Part shown: positions 1 to 7,613 of the stretch, one piece after another
Position numbering within the stretch: position 1 is the stretch's first letter
Layout: each line of letters opens with the position of its first letter
From: Duganella sp. 1224
Lineage (GTDB): Bacteria; Pseudomonadota; Gammaproteobacteria; Burkholderiales; Burkholderiaceae_D
NCBI RefSeq assembly: GCF_013408245.1
Contig: NZ_JACBYS010000001.1
Span: 1,364,001-1,428,000 of the forward strand
DNA length: 64,000 bases
Reading direction: 5' to 3'
Translations under genes and position numbers: made by a program
Notes under the pieces: generated by a model
What the model was told of the DNA's origin: nothing
The model's input: only the letters and a program-made list of their open reading frames with translations
Databases searched by the model: none

Positions 1-1223
1 CTGTCGTTGGGGACCACCGGCTCGGTGTCGCCGCGCCCCTCGCTGGTGTAGCGGCTGGCGGGACCGGAGCGGTCGGCCAGCAACGCGGCCACGCTGCGCG
101 CGCGGGCGATCGACAGGTCATAGTTGGATCCGAGCCGCGCCGACAGCGCCGGCTTGGTGTTGTCCGTGTGGCCGACCACCAGCACTTTGCCCGGCACCGT
201 GCGCAAGGCGTCGCCGATGCGGATCAGCACCGGCTCCACCTTGCGCAATACGTCGGCGCTGCCGGAGGCGAACACGCCGTCGCCGCGCAGGGTGACGGTG
301 GAGCGGTCGGCGGTGTCGGTCACGCTGACCAGGCCTTCGGCGATTTCCGGCGCCAGGAAACGCGCCATGCGCACAGGCGCCGGCCCCGCCGAGGCTGGCG
401 CGGCGACGGCGCGGGGCGAGGCCAGCCGCAGAGCGCCGAGCTGGGCAAATACCGGATCCGAACCGCGGTTCAACAGCCAGCTATAGCTCAACTGCAGCAC
501 CAGCAGCAGCGCGCCGGCCACGGCCGCCATCACCCACAGCGGCACGCGCCGCAACGCCGGCTGCGCCGGCACGCTGCTGCGCCAGTGCGGCGACAGGTCG
601 GCCTCGTATTGACCGCGCTGCTGCTGGATCAGCAACAACAGCCGCTGGCGCAAGGTCGCCAGCTGATCCTGTCCCCGGTCCAGCACGCGGTAGCGCCCTT
701 CCATGCCGAGCGACAGGCACAGGTACATCAGCTCCAGCACATCCAGATGGGCACGCGCATCCTGGCTCAGGCGCTGCAGGATGAGGAAGAATTTTTCGCC
801 GCCCCAGGCTTCGTTGTGGAATGCCACCAGCAGGCTGCGGCTGTTCCACACGCCGCCGCCCCATGGCGTGCTGGCGATGGTCTCATCGAGGAAGGTGCAC
901 AGCGCGTAGCGCGCGGCGGCGACGGTTTCGGCGTCGGCATGGGCGGCGCGGGCGGCGGCTTCGAAGGCACGCATCTCCTGCGTCAACCGGGTGCGCAGCA
1001 GTTCCATGTCCGGCGGCGTGGTGACGAAGCGCAGCGGCACCACCAGGTCCAGCAAGGTGTTGGCGGCGCGCACCAGCGGATTGAGGCCGTTGCCGTGTAG
1101 CTCCACGGCGTCGCCACTGCGCGTGACGGGCGGTACCGGCGGTGGCGCGGTAGGCTTGCGGCCGCCCGGCGTGGGCATCAGCACGGTACGGTCCGGGTCG
1201 GCGTCGAGAGAGAGATTGTTCAT
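1..1223 (-). CDS. tssL: T6SS inner-membrane protein TssL (DotU/IcmH) fused to an OmpA domain, 3' end cut by window edge
   Basis: TssL anchors the T6SS membrane complex with TssM and TssJ. 407 codons are visible. Residues 45-215 match the DotU domain, with the typical segment ALCTFLDETI, a TPWG motif and FHNEAWGGEKFF (135-146). A single membrane span lies at about 228-250. Residues 290-407 are an OmpA/peptidoglycan-binding domain with VGHTDN and GRGDTEPV, so probably only about 20 C-terminal residues are missing. The ATG at 1223 lies three bases after the tssK stop, so the two are translationally linked. The TssL-OmpA fusion is a known variant that replaces a separate cell-wall anchor. tssM, its usual partner, is not in the window and probably lies to the left. 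Confidence 0.93.
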   Translation of the reverse strand, partial: MNNLSLDADPDRTVLMPTPGGRKPTAPPPVPPVTRSGDAVELHGNGLNPLVRAANTLLDLVVPLRFVTTPPDMELLRTRLTQEMRAFEAAARAAHADAETVAAARYALCTFLDETIASTPWGGGVWNSRSLLVAFHNEAWGGEKFFLILQRLSQDARAHLDVLELMYLCLSLGMEGRYRVLDRGQDQLATLRQRLLLLIQQQRGQYEADLSPHWRSSVPAQPALRRVPLWVMAAVAGALLLVLQLSYSWLLNRGSDPVFAQLGALRLASPRAVAAPASAGPAPVRMARFLAPEIAEGLVSVTDTADRSTVTLRGDGVFASGSADVLRKVEPVLIRIGDALRTVPGKVLVVGHTDNTKPALSARLGSNYDLSIARARSVAALLADRSGPASRYTSEGRGDTEPVVPND

Positions 1224-1226
1224 GGT

Positions 1227-2561
1227 TTATTGTTGGCGGATGGCCCAGAATTGCAGTTGCAGGCCGGGGAATTCGCCGGCGACATGCATGGCGAAGCCGG
1301 CCGAGTTGCGCAGTTGTTGCCAGTAGTCGCTGCCGCGGTCCAGTTCGAAATAGGTATAGCCGGCCAGGAACGGCAGCTGGCGCGGCGCCACCGGCAGCGG
1401 CCGCAGCACGATGCCGGGTAGTTGCAGGTTGACCAGGTCGCGGATCGTTTCCACCGAGCCCATCTTCACTTGCGGCGGGAAGCTGGTTCGCACCGCCTCG
1501 GGCGGCATTTGCGCTTGCACCGCCAGCACGAAATTCGCCGAGCGCAGCAGTTCCTGGTCCGGCAGCACCGCCACGCGGATGCCGAACTGGCGCTGTTCCA
1601 GCGGGATGTGCACCGCGCGCGCGTCCAGCACGGCCGACAGCGCGCGGCGCAGGTCCAGCATCAGCGGCGCGAAGCTGGCCGCCAGCGCGTCGTGACGGTA
1701 TGGCGGGTAGGACGGCGCGCGCTTGTCGGCCTGGGTGAAGGTGGCCAGTTCGCCGGCCAGCGGCGCCAGCACGCGATACAGTGCTTCCGGATGCAGGCTG
1801 CGCGTGGCGGCCAGGTGGGCGATCAGCGGCTGGCTACGGTTGAGCAGTTGCAGCAGCAGGAAGTCGGCGATTTCGGCCGCGCCGTTGGCGCCGGGCTGCG
1901 CCAGCCGCGCGGCCAGCGCGTCGCCGCGCTGGGTCAGCAGTCCCAGCAGCTCATCGACAAAGTTGGCCAGCGGCGCGGCGGCGCCGACCTGCAGGGCCGG
2001 CGGGCAATAGCTGGTGTCCAGCACCACCTGGCGGTCGGCGCGGCGTTCGACGATGCGGGCCACGCCGAGCGTGGTGTAGGCATCGGCGACCTCGCTTTCC
2101 AGGGCCAGCCGCAGGCGTAGCTTGCCGATGCTCATGACGGCGCTGTTGTCGAGGCCATTGCTGTCCCAGGCTTCGTATTCGGCGCTGCGGTGGCGGGCGA
2201 AGTTGTCGTGGCTGGGGCGGTCGTCGACTTCGGGCAGGCCGTGGCGGCGAACCGGCAGGGCCAGCACAACGGTGACGTCGCGCGCGTCGGCCGGGATTTC
2301 CAGTGGTGGTGGCGGTTCGTCTTCCACCGGCAGGCCGACGGCGGTGCCATCGGGCAGGATGGCGCTGAGGGACTGGATCGCCAGCTTGCCCAGCGCCAGT
2401 TGCTGCTGGTCGATTTCCAGCTTCGACACGCCCCAGGCGTAGGGACGCAGCGGGCTGCTGCGGGCGTCCAGCTGGGATTGCAGGTAGCGGTCATGCTGCT
2501 GCAAGTGCTGGGGTTGCAGCAGCATGCCTTCGGACCAGATGACTTTACTATTCCATGACAT
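1227..2561 (-). CDS. tssK: T6SS baseplate subunit TssK
   Basis: TssK links the T6SS baseplate (TssEFG, VgrG) to the cytoplasmic domains of TssL and TssM. The 444-residue product has the usual family length. Its N-terminus (WSEGMLLQPQHLQQHD) is the diagnostic TssK/ImpJ/VasE signature: W, EGM, PQHFQ-like motif. The C-terminal part carries a conserved YFELDRGSDYWQQL stretch. It sits between the FHA gene and tssL in the same orientation, as in many proteobacterial clusters. Nothing looks broken. Confidence 0.95.
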   Translation of the reverse strand: MSWNSKVIWSEGMLLQPQHLQQHDRYLQSQLDARSSPLRPYAWGVSKLEIDQQQLALGKLAIQSLSAILPDGTAVGLPVEDEPPPPLEIPADARDVTVVLALPVRRHGLPEVDDRPSHDNFARHRSAEYEAWDSNGLDNSAVMSIGKLRLRLALESEVADAYTTLGVARIVERRADRQVVLDTSYCPPALQVGAAAPLANFVDELLGLLTQRGDALAARLAQPGANGAAEIADFLLLQLLNRSQPLIAHLAATRSLHPEALYRVLAPLAGELATFTQADKRAPSYPPYRHDALAASFAPLMLDLRRALSAVLDARAVHIPLEQRQFGIRVAVLPDQELLRSANFVLAVQAQMPPEAVRTSFPPQVKMGSVETIRDLVNLQLPGIVLRPLPVAPRQLPFLAGYTYFELDRGSDYWQQLRNSAGFAMHVAGEFPGLQLQFWAIRQQ

Positions 2562-2574
2562 GGGTGGGTCTCGT

Positions 2575-4434
2575 TCAGATCAGGGTGGAGGTGGGGTCGC
2601 TGGCGCGTTGTTCACGCAGTCTGGCGACTTGCTGTTCGTAGGCCAGCGAGAATTTTTCGCCGAACAGGCGTTGCAGGTCTTCGTCGGCGTCGCGCGCCAG
2701 TTCGCCGTAGGATTGCACCAGGCGGTCCCACAGACGCGCCTTGCGGGCGGCGGGCAGCAGTTTGTCGATGCGGCCGGGGTCGCTCAAGCGTTGTTCGATG
2801 CGGGCCGGATCGAAGCGCTGGACCACGGCGGCCAGTGCGGCGCGCATGCCGGCGATGACGGCCAGTTCGTGGGCTTTGAGGTCGTCGTAGGCGCCTTTGA
2901 TGGCGTCGACCGGCGGCAGGTAGCCGGGGATCTGGGCGCCCAGCATCTGGGTCAGCGCGGTGTCGACGTCGGGGAAGAATTTCAGCGGGTTGTTGGCGCG
3001 CGGGACGATCATGGTCATGTCGATATGGCTTTCGCGCTTGGTGAGGGCGCGGGCCATCAGCACTTCCATGGTGCCGGCGGTGGCCGCGCGCAGCATCTGG
3101 CCGAGTTCGCGGGCCAGGGCGTCGGGGGCACGGTTGGTGTGCAGGTTGGGGAGTCCCAGGCCTTCCAGCAGGGCTTGCAGGATGGAGAGCTCGCTGGCGC
3201 CGGCAGCGGTGGGCGGCAGCGGTGTGCTGGGTGCGATGTGAGCGTCCAGCATCGCGGGCGCTGGGGCGGCTGCTGGCGGCGCCGCCGGTCGGGCCAGCGC
3301 GTGCGCCGGGGCGGCTGCGTACGCCGATGCTGGTGCGTCCGCTGATGCTGGTGCGTCCGCCGATGCTGGTGCGGGCGCGGGCGCTCGTGCTGGTGCGGGC
3401 GCGAGTGCTCGTGCTGGTGCGGGCGCGAGTGCGGCCGTCGGTTCGGGCGCGGACGCTGGTGCGCGCGTGGGCGACGGTGCGGGGGGACGTGCGGCGGCGG
3501 CCATGGTCGCAACGGCTGGAGATGCTGACGGCGCGGATGGCAAGAAGTCGGCCAGCGGGTCGTAGTCGGCGGGAATCGCTGTGGATGCCGAGGCTGCCGG
3601 CCGGGCGCCGGCGCCTGGTGAGCGGTCGGGCGCGAATGTTGGCGTGAGGGCGGGAGTCGGCGCCGCATATGCCGGCGGCATGGTGAAGGCTTGCCATTCT
3701 GGCGATAGATGATCGGCCTCGGCGCCACGATAGCGCGGCGCGGCTGACTGCCCTGCTCCGCTGCCGTGTGCTGGCGTGAGGTCGCCAAACAGGTTCAGGC
3801 CAAGCGGATCATGCATGTCGGCGCCGTCATGGCGGCTGTCCAGAATGCGTGCCGACGATAGCGCGTCCGACGGCATGCTGGCCGATGGCAGGCTGACAGT
3901 CGGCAGGCTGACCGACGAGGGGCTGACCGACGGCGACCTCGCCGACGTGGGCGGCGCCAGCAGCGGCGCAATCGGCTCGGTCGCCTGAATCGGTTCAATC
4001 GATGCAATCGGCGACAGCGGCGCCGGTTGTGAAGGCGGCAGCGGCAGCGGCGCGCGCGGTGGCACAAGCATGGTGGCATCGGATTCGACGGCAGCGGGCG
4101 GCTGCATCTCTATCGCTGCAAGCAACACATAATCGCCGATCACCAGGCAATCGCCATCGGCCAGCGCAATCTGCGCGCCGGTCCCCAACGGCTGGTCGTT
4201 GACGATGGTCGGATTGGCCCCCACATCCGCCAGATAAAACCGCCCATCGCGCCACGTCACCGCCGCATGGCTGCGCGAGATGTACTTGCCCGGATCCTCC
4301 AGCACCAGCTGATTGCCCGCTCCCCGTCCCAGCGTACCGCCGCCGATGTCAAACGACGCCTCCAGCGCGCCGGCCAGGGCCTGCTGACGATAACTCTGGC
4401 CGCGCAACACCAGCCGTGGATAAGTGATACTCAT
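2575..4434 (-). CDS. tagH: T6SS-associated FHA-domain protein (TagH/ImpI/VasC) with long Ala/Pro/Ser linker
   Basis: FHA proteins of T6SS clusters bind phosphothreonine peptides and pass kinase/phosphatase signals to assembly. The 619-residue product starts at 4434, with GAGGGA about 6 bases upstream. Residues about 10-100 form the FHA domain (LGRG, SRSHA, V..NP..VNDQP). Residues 110-430 are low complexity, rich in Ala, Pro and Ser, with tandem AP and ASADAP repeats. The C-terminal ~200 residues are the TagH-specific helical domain (MIVPRANNPLKFFPD, LGAQIPGYLPPVDAI), ending in STLI. A PP2C phosphatase gene lies beyond tssA at 18988 and could reverse the signal. A Ser/Thr kinase partner (PpkA-like) is not seen here. 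Confidence 0.9.
   Translation of the reverse strand: MSITYPRLVLRGQSYRQQALAGALEASFDIGGGTLGRGAGNQLVLEDPGKYISRSHAAVTWRDGRFYLADVGANPTIVNDQPLGTGAQIALADGDCLVIGDYVLLAAIEMQPPAAVESDATMLVPPRAPLPLPPSQPAPLSPIASIEPIQATEPIAPLLAPPTSARSPSVSPSSVSLPTVSLPSASMPSDALSSARILDSRHDGADMHDPLGLNLFGDLTPAHGSGAGQSAAPRYRGAEADHLSPEWQAFTMPPAYAAPTPALTPTFAPDRSPGAGARPAASASTAIPADYDPLADFLPSAPSASPAVATMAAAARPPAPSPTRAPASAPEPTAALAPAPARALAPAPARAPAPAPASADAPASADAPASAYAAAPAHALARPAAPPAAAPAPAMLDAHIAPSTPLPPTAAGASELSILQALLEGLGLPNLHTNRAPDALARELGQMLRAATAGTMEVLMARALTKRESHIDMTMIVPRANNPLKFFPDVDTALTQMLGAQIPGYLPPVDAIKGAYDDLKAHELAVIAGMRAALAAVVQRFDPARIEQRLSDPGRIDKLLPAARKARLWDRLVQSYGELARDADEDLQRLFGEKFSLAYEQQVARLREQRASDPTSTLI
3326..3431. repeat. Short tandem repeats encoding the Ala/Pro linker of the FHA protein
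   Basis: An 18-base unit (beginning GATGCTGGTGCG) recurs at 3326, 3344 and 3362, and a 24-base unit (CTCGTGCTGGTGCGG...) recurs identically at 3384 and 3408. On the minus strand they encode PASADA and APAPAR-type repeats. Both periods are multiples of three, so copy-number change would keep the frame. Confidence 0.85.
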
Positions 4435-4447
4435 AACAGTCCCTCGC

Positions 4448-6412
4448 TTATTGATTTCCAGGATCCGCCTCTTGCGGCGCGACAGGCGGCGGCGGTGGCG
4501 GCACAATTGTTGCCGCCAGCACCGCGGCATCGGCCGCCAGCGCCGCCTGCGGCATCGGCAACGGCATACTGGACGCGACAATCAGCGCCGGGCCGATTGT
4601 CAGAAACGAAGCCCCCGCCTTCAGCGTGATACTGGCGCCCGCCTCGATCACCACATTCATGCCAGCCTTGATGTGTACCGTCTGGCCATGCAGCGCCGCC
4701 TTCAAGCCGCTTTGCAGCAGCAGGTTCTGACTGACCGCATGCGACAACGAGCCGCGCGTGGCCTCGCGCCGGTCGCCCTCCACGGTCAGGTGGCGGTCGC
4801 CGCCAACCTGCTCATGGCTGTCGCGGCCCACTTTGAGATGGCGATCACGCCCCATCCACGCCAGCGCATCCTGGCGCACCCGCTGCTCCAGGTCGCGGCC
4901 GGCATGCAGATACAACTGCTCCGCCCCCCGCTTGTCCTCAAACCGCAGCTCGTTGTACGCGCCACCGCCAATCGACGAATTGCTGCGTATCGCCGACCGC
5001 GTGGCCTGCGCCGGCAGCGGATACGGCGGCATCTGCTCGGCGTTGTAGACACTGCCCGTCACCAGCGGCCGATCCGGATCGCCCTCCAGAAAACTGACCA
5101 CCACCTCCTGCCCGATGCGCGGCACAAACAGCGCGCCCCAGCGCTTGCCGGCCCAGCCCTGCGCCACCCGCACCCAGCACGAACTGGCCTCGTCCTCCTG
5201 CCCCAGCCGATCCCAGTGAAACTGCACCTTGATGCGGCCATACTGGTCGGTCCAGATCTCCTCGCCGGCCTTGCCGACCACGATGGCGGTCTGCGGTCCG
5301 CGCACCACCGGTTTGCGCGCCGTGCTGGCCGGCCGATACTCGGTCTGGCTCGATAGCGCGCCAAAGCTGCAACTCAACACCGGCTCCGGCTCGGACGGCC
5401 GCACTGGCTCGTAACTGTCCGATGACAAGGTGTAGACCGCACTGGTCACCAGGAACTCGCGGTTCTGGTCGCCCCGCTGGTGTTCGGTCAGCCGGAACAG
5501 GCAGCCCGGATACAGTCCGCGCGCCCGCGTTGCGCCGCGCACACGCTGATAACTGACATGGCGCGACTCCAGCTGCACACGCGCACGCGTCTCGCCGGCG
5601 GCGCGTTCGGTGTAATTGCCCGGATAGTCATACAGCTCGTGACGCGACTGCGCGTAAGCGCGCGTAACGGTTGACTTGACCAGCAGATTGGCCGACGGCT
5701 TCTCGAAATCGAAATCCTGCAGCGTCCGCACACCCGGCTCGATTTCACCATCCATCGACCACTCGTACACCACCTCGCTCTCGCGCATCGCATGGTCGGC
5801 GGCCGGCATGTACAGCAAGCTGGCATAGCCCGGCGCGGCGCTGTGGGCGCCGTAGGAGTCCGCCAGCACCATGGTGTGACGGCCGGCCCCGCTGCGGAAG
5901 TAGTAATAGATGCCCTCGCTCTCCAGCAAGCGGCTGACGAAATTGAAGTCCGTCTCGCGGTACTGCACGCAGTACGGCAAGGGCTGATAATTGCCGCTCA
6001 GGCCCGAGGTGTCCACATCGGCAATCGCGTAGGCAGCAAACACCGTCTTGACGATGTCGGGCACACTGCGCTCCTGGAAAATGCGGCAGTCCGACGCGCG
6101 CGTGAGGAACCACAGCCATGGCCGCACCGTGGCCTGATACGTGCTGTAACGGCCTTGGCGGCCGGTCAGCGCAAAGCGCGTAATCAGGCCGCTGAAATAG
6201 CGCTGCCCGCCGTGCGGCAGGTCGACGCTAATCGTGGCCGATGTGGCCAGCAGCTCGTCGATCTGCAGGTCGGCCCGTTCGCTGTACAGGTCAAGCTGGT
6301 ATTCGCTCAGCTGCGACAAGGCCTCGCTGCCGCGCATGCGGCGCAGCAGCAGCACGTCCGGCCCGAGCACGCAGGTGACCGCGATCTGACGCTGGTTCTG
6401 GGTGGTCGCCAT
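4448..6412 (-). CDS. vgrG: T6SS spike protein VgrG (TssI)
   Basis: VgrG forms the trimeric spike at the tip of the Hcp tube. The 654-residue product has the gp27-like N-terminal part (LRRMRGSEALS, YFSGLITRF, RETDFNFVSRLLESEGIYYYF at about 165-185), the gp5/OB segment (IWTDQYGRIKVQFHWDR, CWVRVAQGWAG, PRIGQEVVVSFLEGDPDRP) and a C-terminal beta-helix with DUF2345-like repeats (AGRDLEQRV, GRDRHLKVGRD). The tail ends in a poly-proline run and DPGNQ with no recognisable effector domain, so cargo is likely encoded separately. The ATG at 6412 follows the upstream stop by 5 bases; longer in-frame extensions would overlap the upstream gene heavily. Confidence 0.95.
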   Translation of the reverse strand: MATTQNQRQIAVTCVLGPDVLLLRRMRGSEALSQLSEYQLDLYSERADLQIDELLATSATISVDLPHGGQRYFSGLITRFALTGRQGRYSTYQATVRPWLWFLTRASDCRIFQERSVPDIVKTVFAAYAIADVDTSGLSGNYQPLPYCVQYRETDFNFVSRLLESEGIYYYFRSGAGRHTMVLADSYGAHSAAPGYASLLYMPAADHAMRESEVVYEWSMDGEIEPGVRTLQDFDFEKPSANLLVKSTVTRAYAQSRHELYDYPGNYTERAAGETRARVQLESRHVSYQRVRGATRARGLYPGCLFRLTEHQRGDQNREFLVTSAVYTLSSDSYEPVRPSEPEPVLSCSFGALSSQTEYRPASTARKPVVRGPQTAIVVGKAGEEIWTDQYGRIKVQFHWDRLGQEDEASSCWVRVAQGWAGKRWGALFVPRIGQEVVVSFLEGDPDRPLVTGSVYNAEQMPPYPLPAQATRSAIRSNSSIGGGAYNELRFEDKRGAEQLYLHAGRDLEQRVRQDALAWMGRDRHLKVGRDSHEQVGGDRHLTVEGDRREATRGSLSHAVSQNLLLQSGLKAALHGQTVHIKAGMNVVIEAGASITLKAGASFLTIGPALIVASSMPLPMPQAALAADAAVLAATIVPPPPPPVAPQEADPGNQ

Positions 6413-6417
6413 CGCCG

Positions 6418-7122
6418 TCAGCCCGTCCACGCGCCGGGCGCCAATTGCCGCACGTCGAGAATTTGCCGCACCTGGCCTTTCATGTCGGTGTACTGGCTCC
6501 AGAATGTCCACTGGCCGCCCTTGCGCCAGCCGATGATATTGGCGCTGGCGCGCGCATGCGGACGGACACTGGCGGCGCCGCCTTCGCGCATGTCCGCCGT
6601 GCTCTTGCCGTAGTAGTGTTCCTTGGTAAGCACGCCGAACCGGTTGCCGGCGTAGTCGTCGCGCGCCGCGCTCACCATGCCGGCGCCATCGAGCGTGCGG
6701 CTGCCGTCCTTCAAGTTGTAATGGCTGAAGCGCGCTCGTCCGTCCGGCGTGGCGGCAAAGGCGATCGCGCAGCCGGTCAGTTCCGGCGTCAGCATGATGC
6801 CCGGACCGGAGCTGTCCAGCGCGCATTGCGCCTTGCCCCCGGCCAGATAGCCGCTCCATTGCGCCTCGAATTCCATGCCGTCGCGGCGGGCGTCGGCGGA
6901 CAGCATGCTGGCGTCGCGGTAGCGGATTTCGTAGGCGCCGGCGTCCGCCTTGCCGATTGATTTGCCGAGAAACACGCCAAGCCGCCGGCGCGCGCCGCTC
7001 TGCACCGGAATCAGCAAAAACCAGTAACGCCCTGCGGTTGGCGGACTCTGTCCCTTGAACTGCACGTGATTATTGCGCAGGAATTGCGGTGCGTCGGCCA
7101 GGAATTGAGCGACGGCGGTCAT
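6418..7122 (-). CDS. T6SS-island protein with CNF1/CheD-like LTGC...H signature; candidate deamidase effector
   Basis: I do not recognise a named family by overall sequence. The 234-residue product has L115-T-G-C118 followed 16 residues later by H134 (segment RFSHYNLKDG). Cysteine deamidases of the CNF1/BLF1/CheD fold use an LSGC or LGSC motif with a histidine 12-17 residues downstream on neighbouring strands, so C118/H134 could be a catalytic pair. A conserved-looking basic/aromatic C-terminal half (YYGKSTADMREGG, IIGWRKGGQWTFWSQY) follows. There is no signal peptide or membrane span. The gene overlaps the GNAT-like gene by 4 bases (ATGA) and ends 5 bases before vgrG. The position supports a cargo or adaptor role. 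The deamidase call is inference from a short motif. Confidence 0.5.
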   Translation of the reverse strand: MTAVAQFLADAPQFLRNNHVQFKGQSPPTAGRYWFLLIPVQSGARRRLGVFLGKSIGKADAGAYEIRYRDASMLSADARRDGMEFEAQWSGYLAGGKAQCALDSSGPGIMLTPELTGCAIAFAATPDGRARFSHYNLKDGSRTLDGAGMVSAARDDYAGNRFGVLTKEHYYGKSTADMREGGAASVRPHARASANIIGWRKGGQWTFWSQYTDMKGQVRQILDVRQLAPGAWTG

Positions 7123-7610
7123 GCGCTGGTTCCGGCTGGCGTGGCGGGACGGCTGTTTGGCACGCGATAAATCATCAGGCCATGTCCCCTGTCGAGTGGG
7201 TTGCGCATGCTGAATCCCATTTTCTGCCAGAACGCGCAAGAGGTGGCATTCAGCGAAGTCAGCGTGATTTCCCGATTGGCGGTGGCGCCGTAGTCGCGGA
7301 TCGCCCATTGCATGGCGAAGCGCGCCAGTGCGCTGCCGGCACCCGCCTGGCCGGAAAACAGGTCTTCAATCACCCAACTGCCGTTGTTGTTGGCCATGAC
7401 CAGCAAGGCCACCGGCTCCCGCTCCGGATTGAAGGCGGTGAAATACACTACGGTCTCGCCGTTGCCGGTGGCGCCGCGGCGCTCGGTCAGCATCCAGATA
7501 TTGGACAGCACTTTCTGCTGGTCGGTGGAGTCGCCCAGCATGCAGGCATCGACATAGTGGATGCGGAAGTCGGCCTGTTCCACTTGTTCGCAGGTAAAAA
7601 CGGTGGGCAT
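7119..7610 (-). CDS. GNAT-fold acetyltransferase-like protein in the T6SS operon
   Basis: This 163-residue protein carries the C-terminal half of a GNAT fold: VALLVMANNNGSWVIEDLF as the central strands, a helix ALARFAMQWAI, and SLNATSCAFWQKMGF, equivalent to GNAT motif B (xFYxxxGF). The canonical acetyl-CoA loop (Q/RxxGxG/A) is only vaguely present as SGQAGAGSALA at about 104-114, so enzymatic activity is uncertain. A ribosome-binding site GAGGAG lies across the clpV stop, 7 bases before the ATG. It is co-translated with the candidate deamidase gene downstream (ATGA overlap) and shares an IxYxDAxML motif with it. Possible roles are effector modification, immunity or adaptor; none can be assigned from sequence. 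Confidence 0.6.
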   Translation of the reverse strand: MPTVFTCEQVEQADFRIHYVDACMLGDSTDQQKVLSNIWMLTERRGATGNGETVVYFTAFNPEREPVALLVMANNNGSWVIEDLFSGQAGAGSALARFAMQWAIRDYGATANREITLTSLNATSCAFWQKMGFSMRNPLDRGHGLMIYRVPNSRPATPAGTSA

Positions 7611-7613
7611 CGC

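Noticed and set aside
168..1100. Long plus-strand open frames opposite tssL and other T6SS genes
   Set aside because: They are rich in Arg, Ala, Gln and His with no domain character, as expected for shadows of GC-rich coding strands.
3326..3431. CRISPR-like tandem repeats
   Set aside because: The repeats are short, contiguous, lack spacers and lie inside a coding region with a frame-preserving period.
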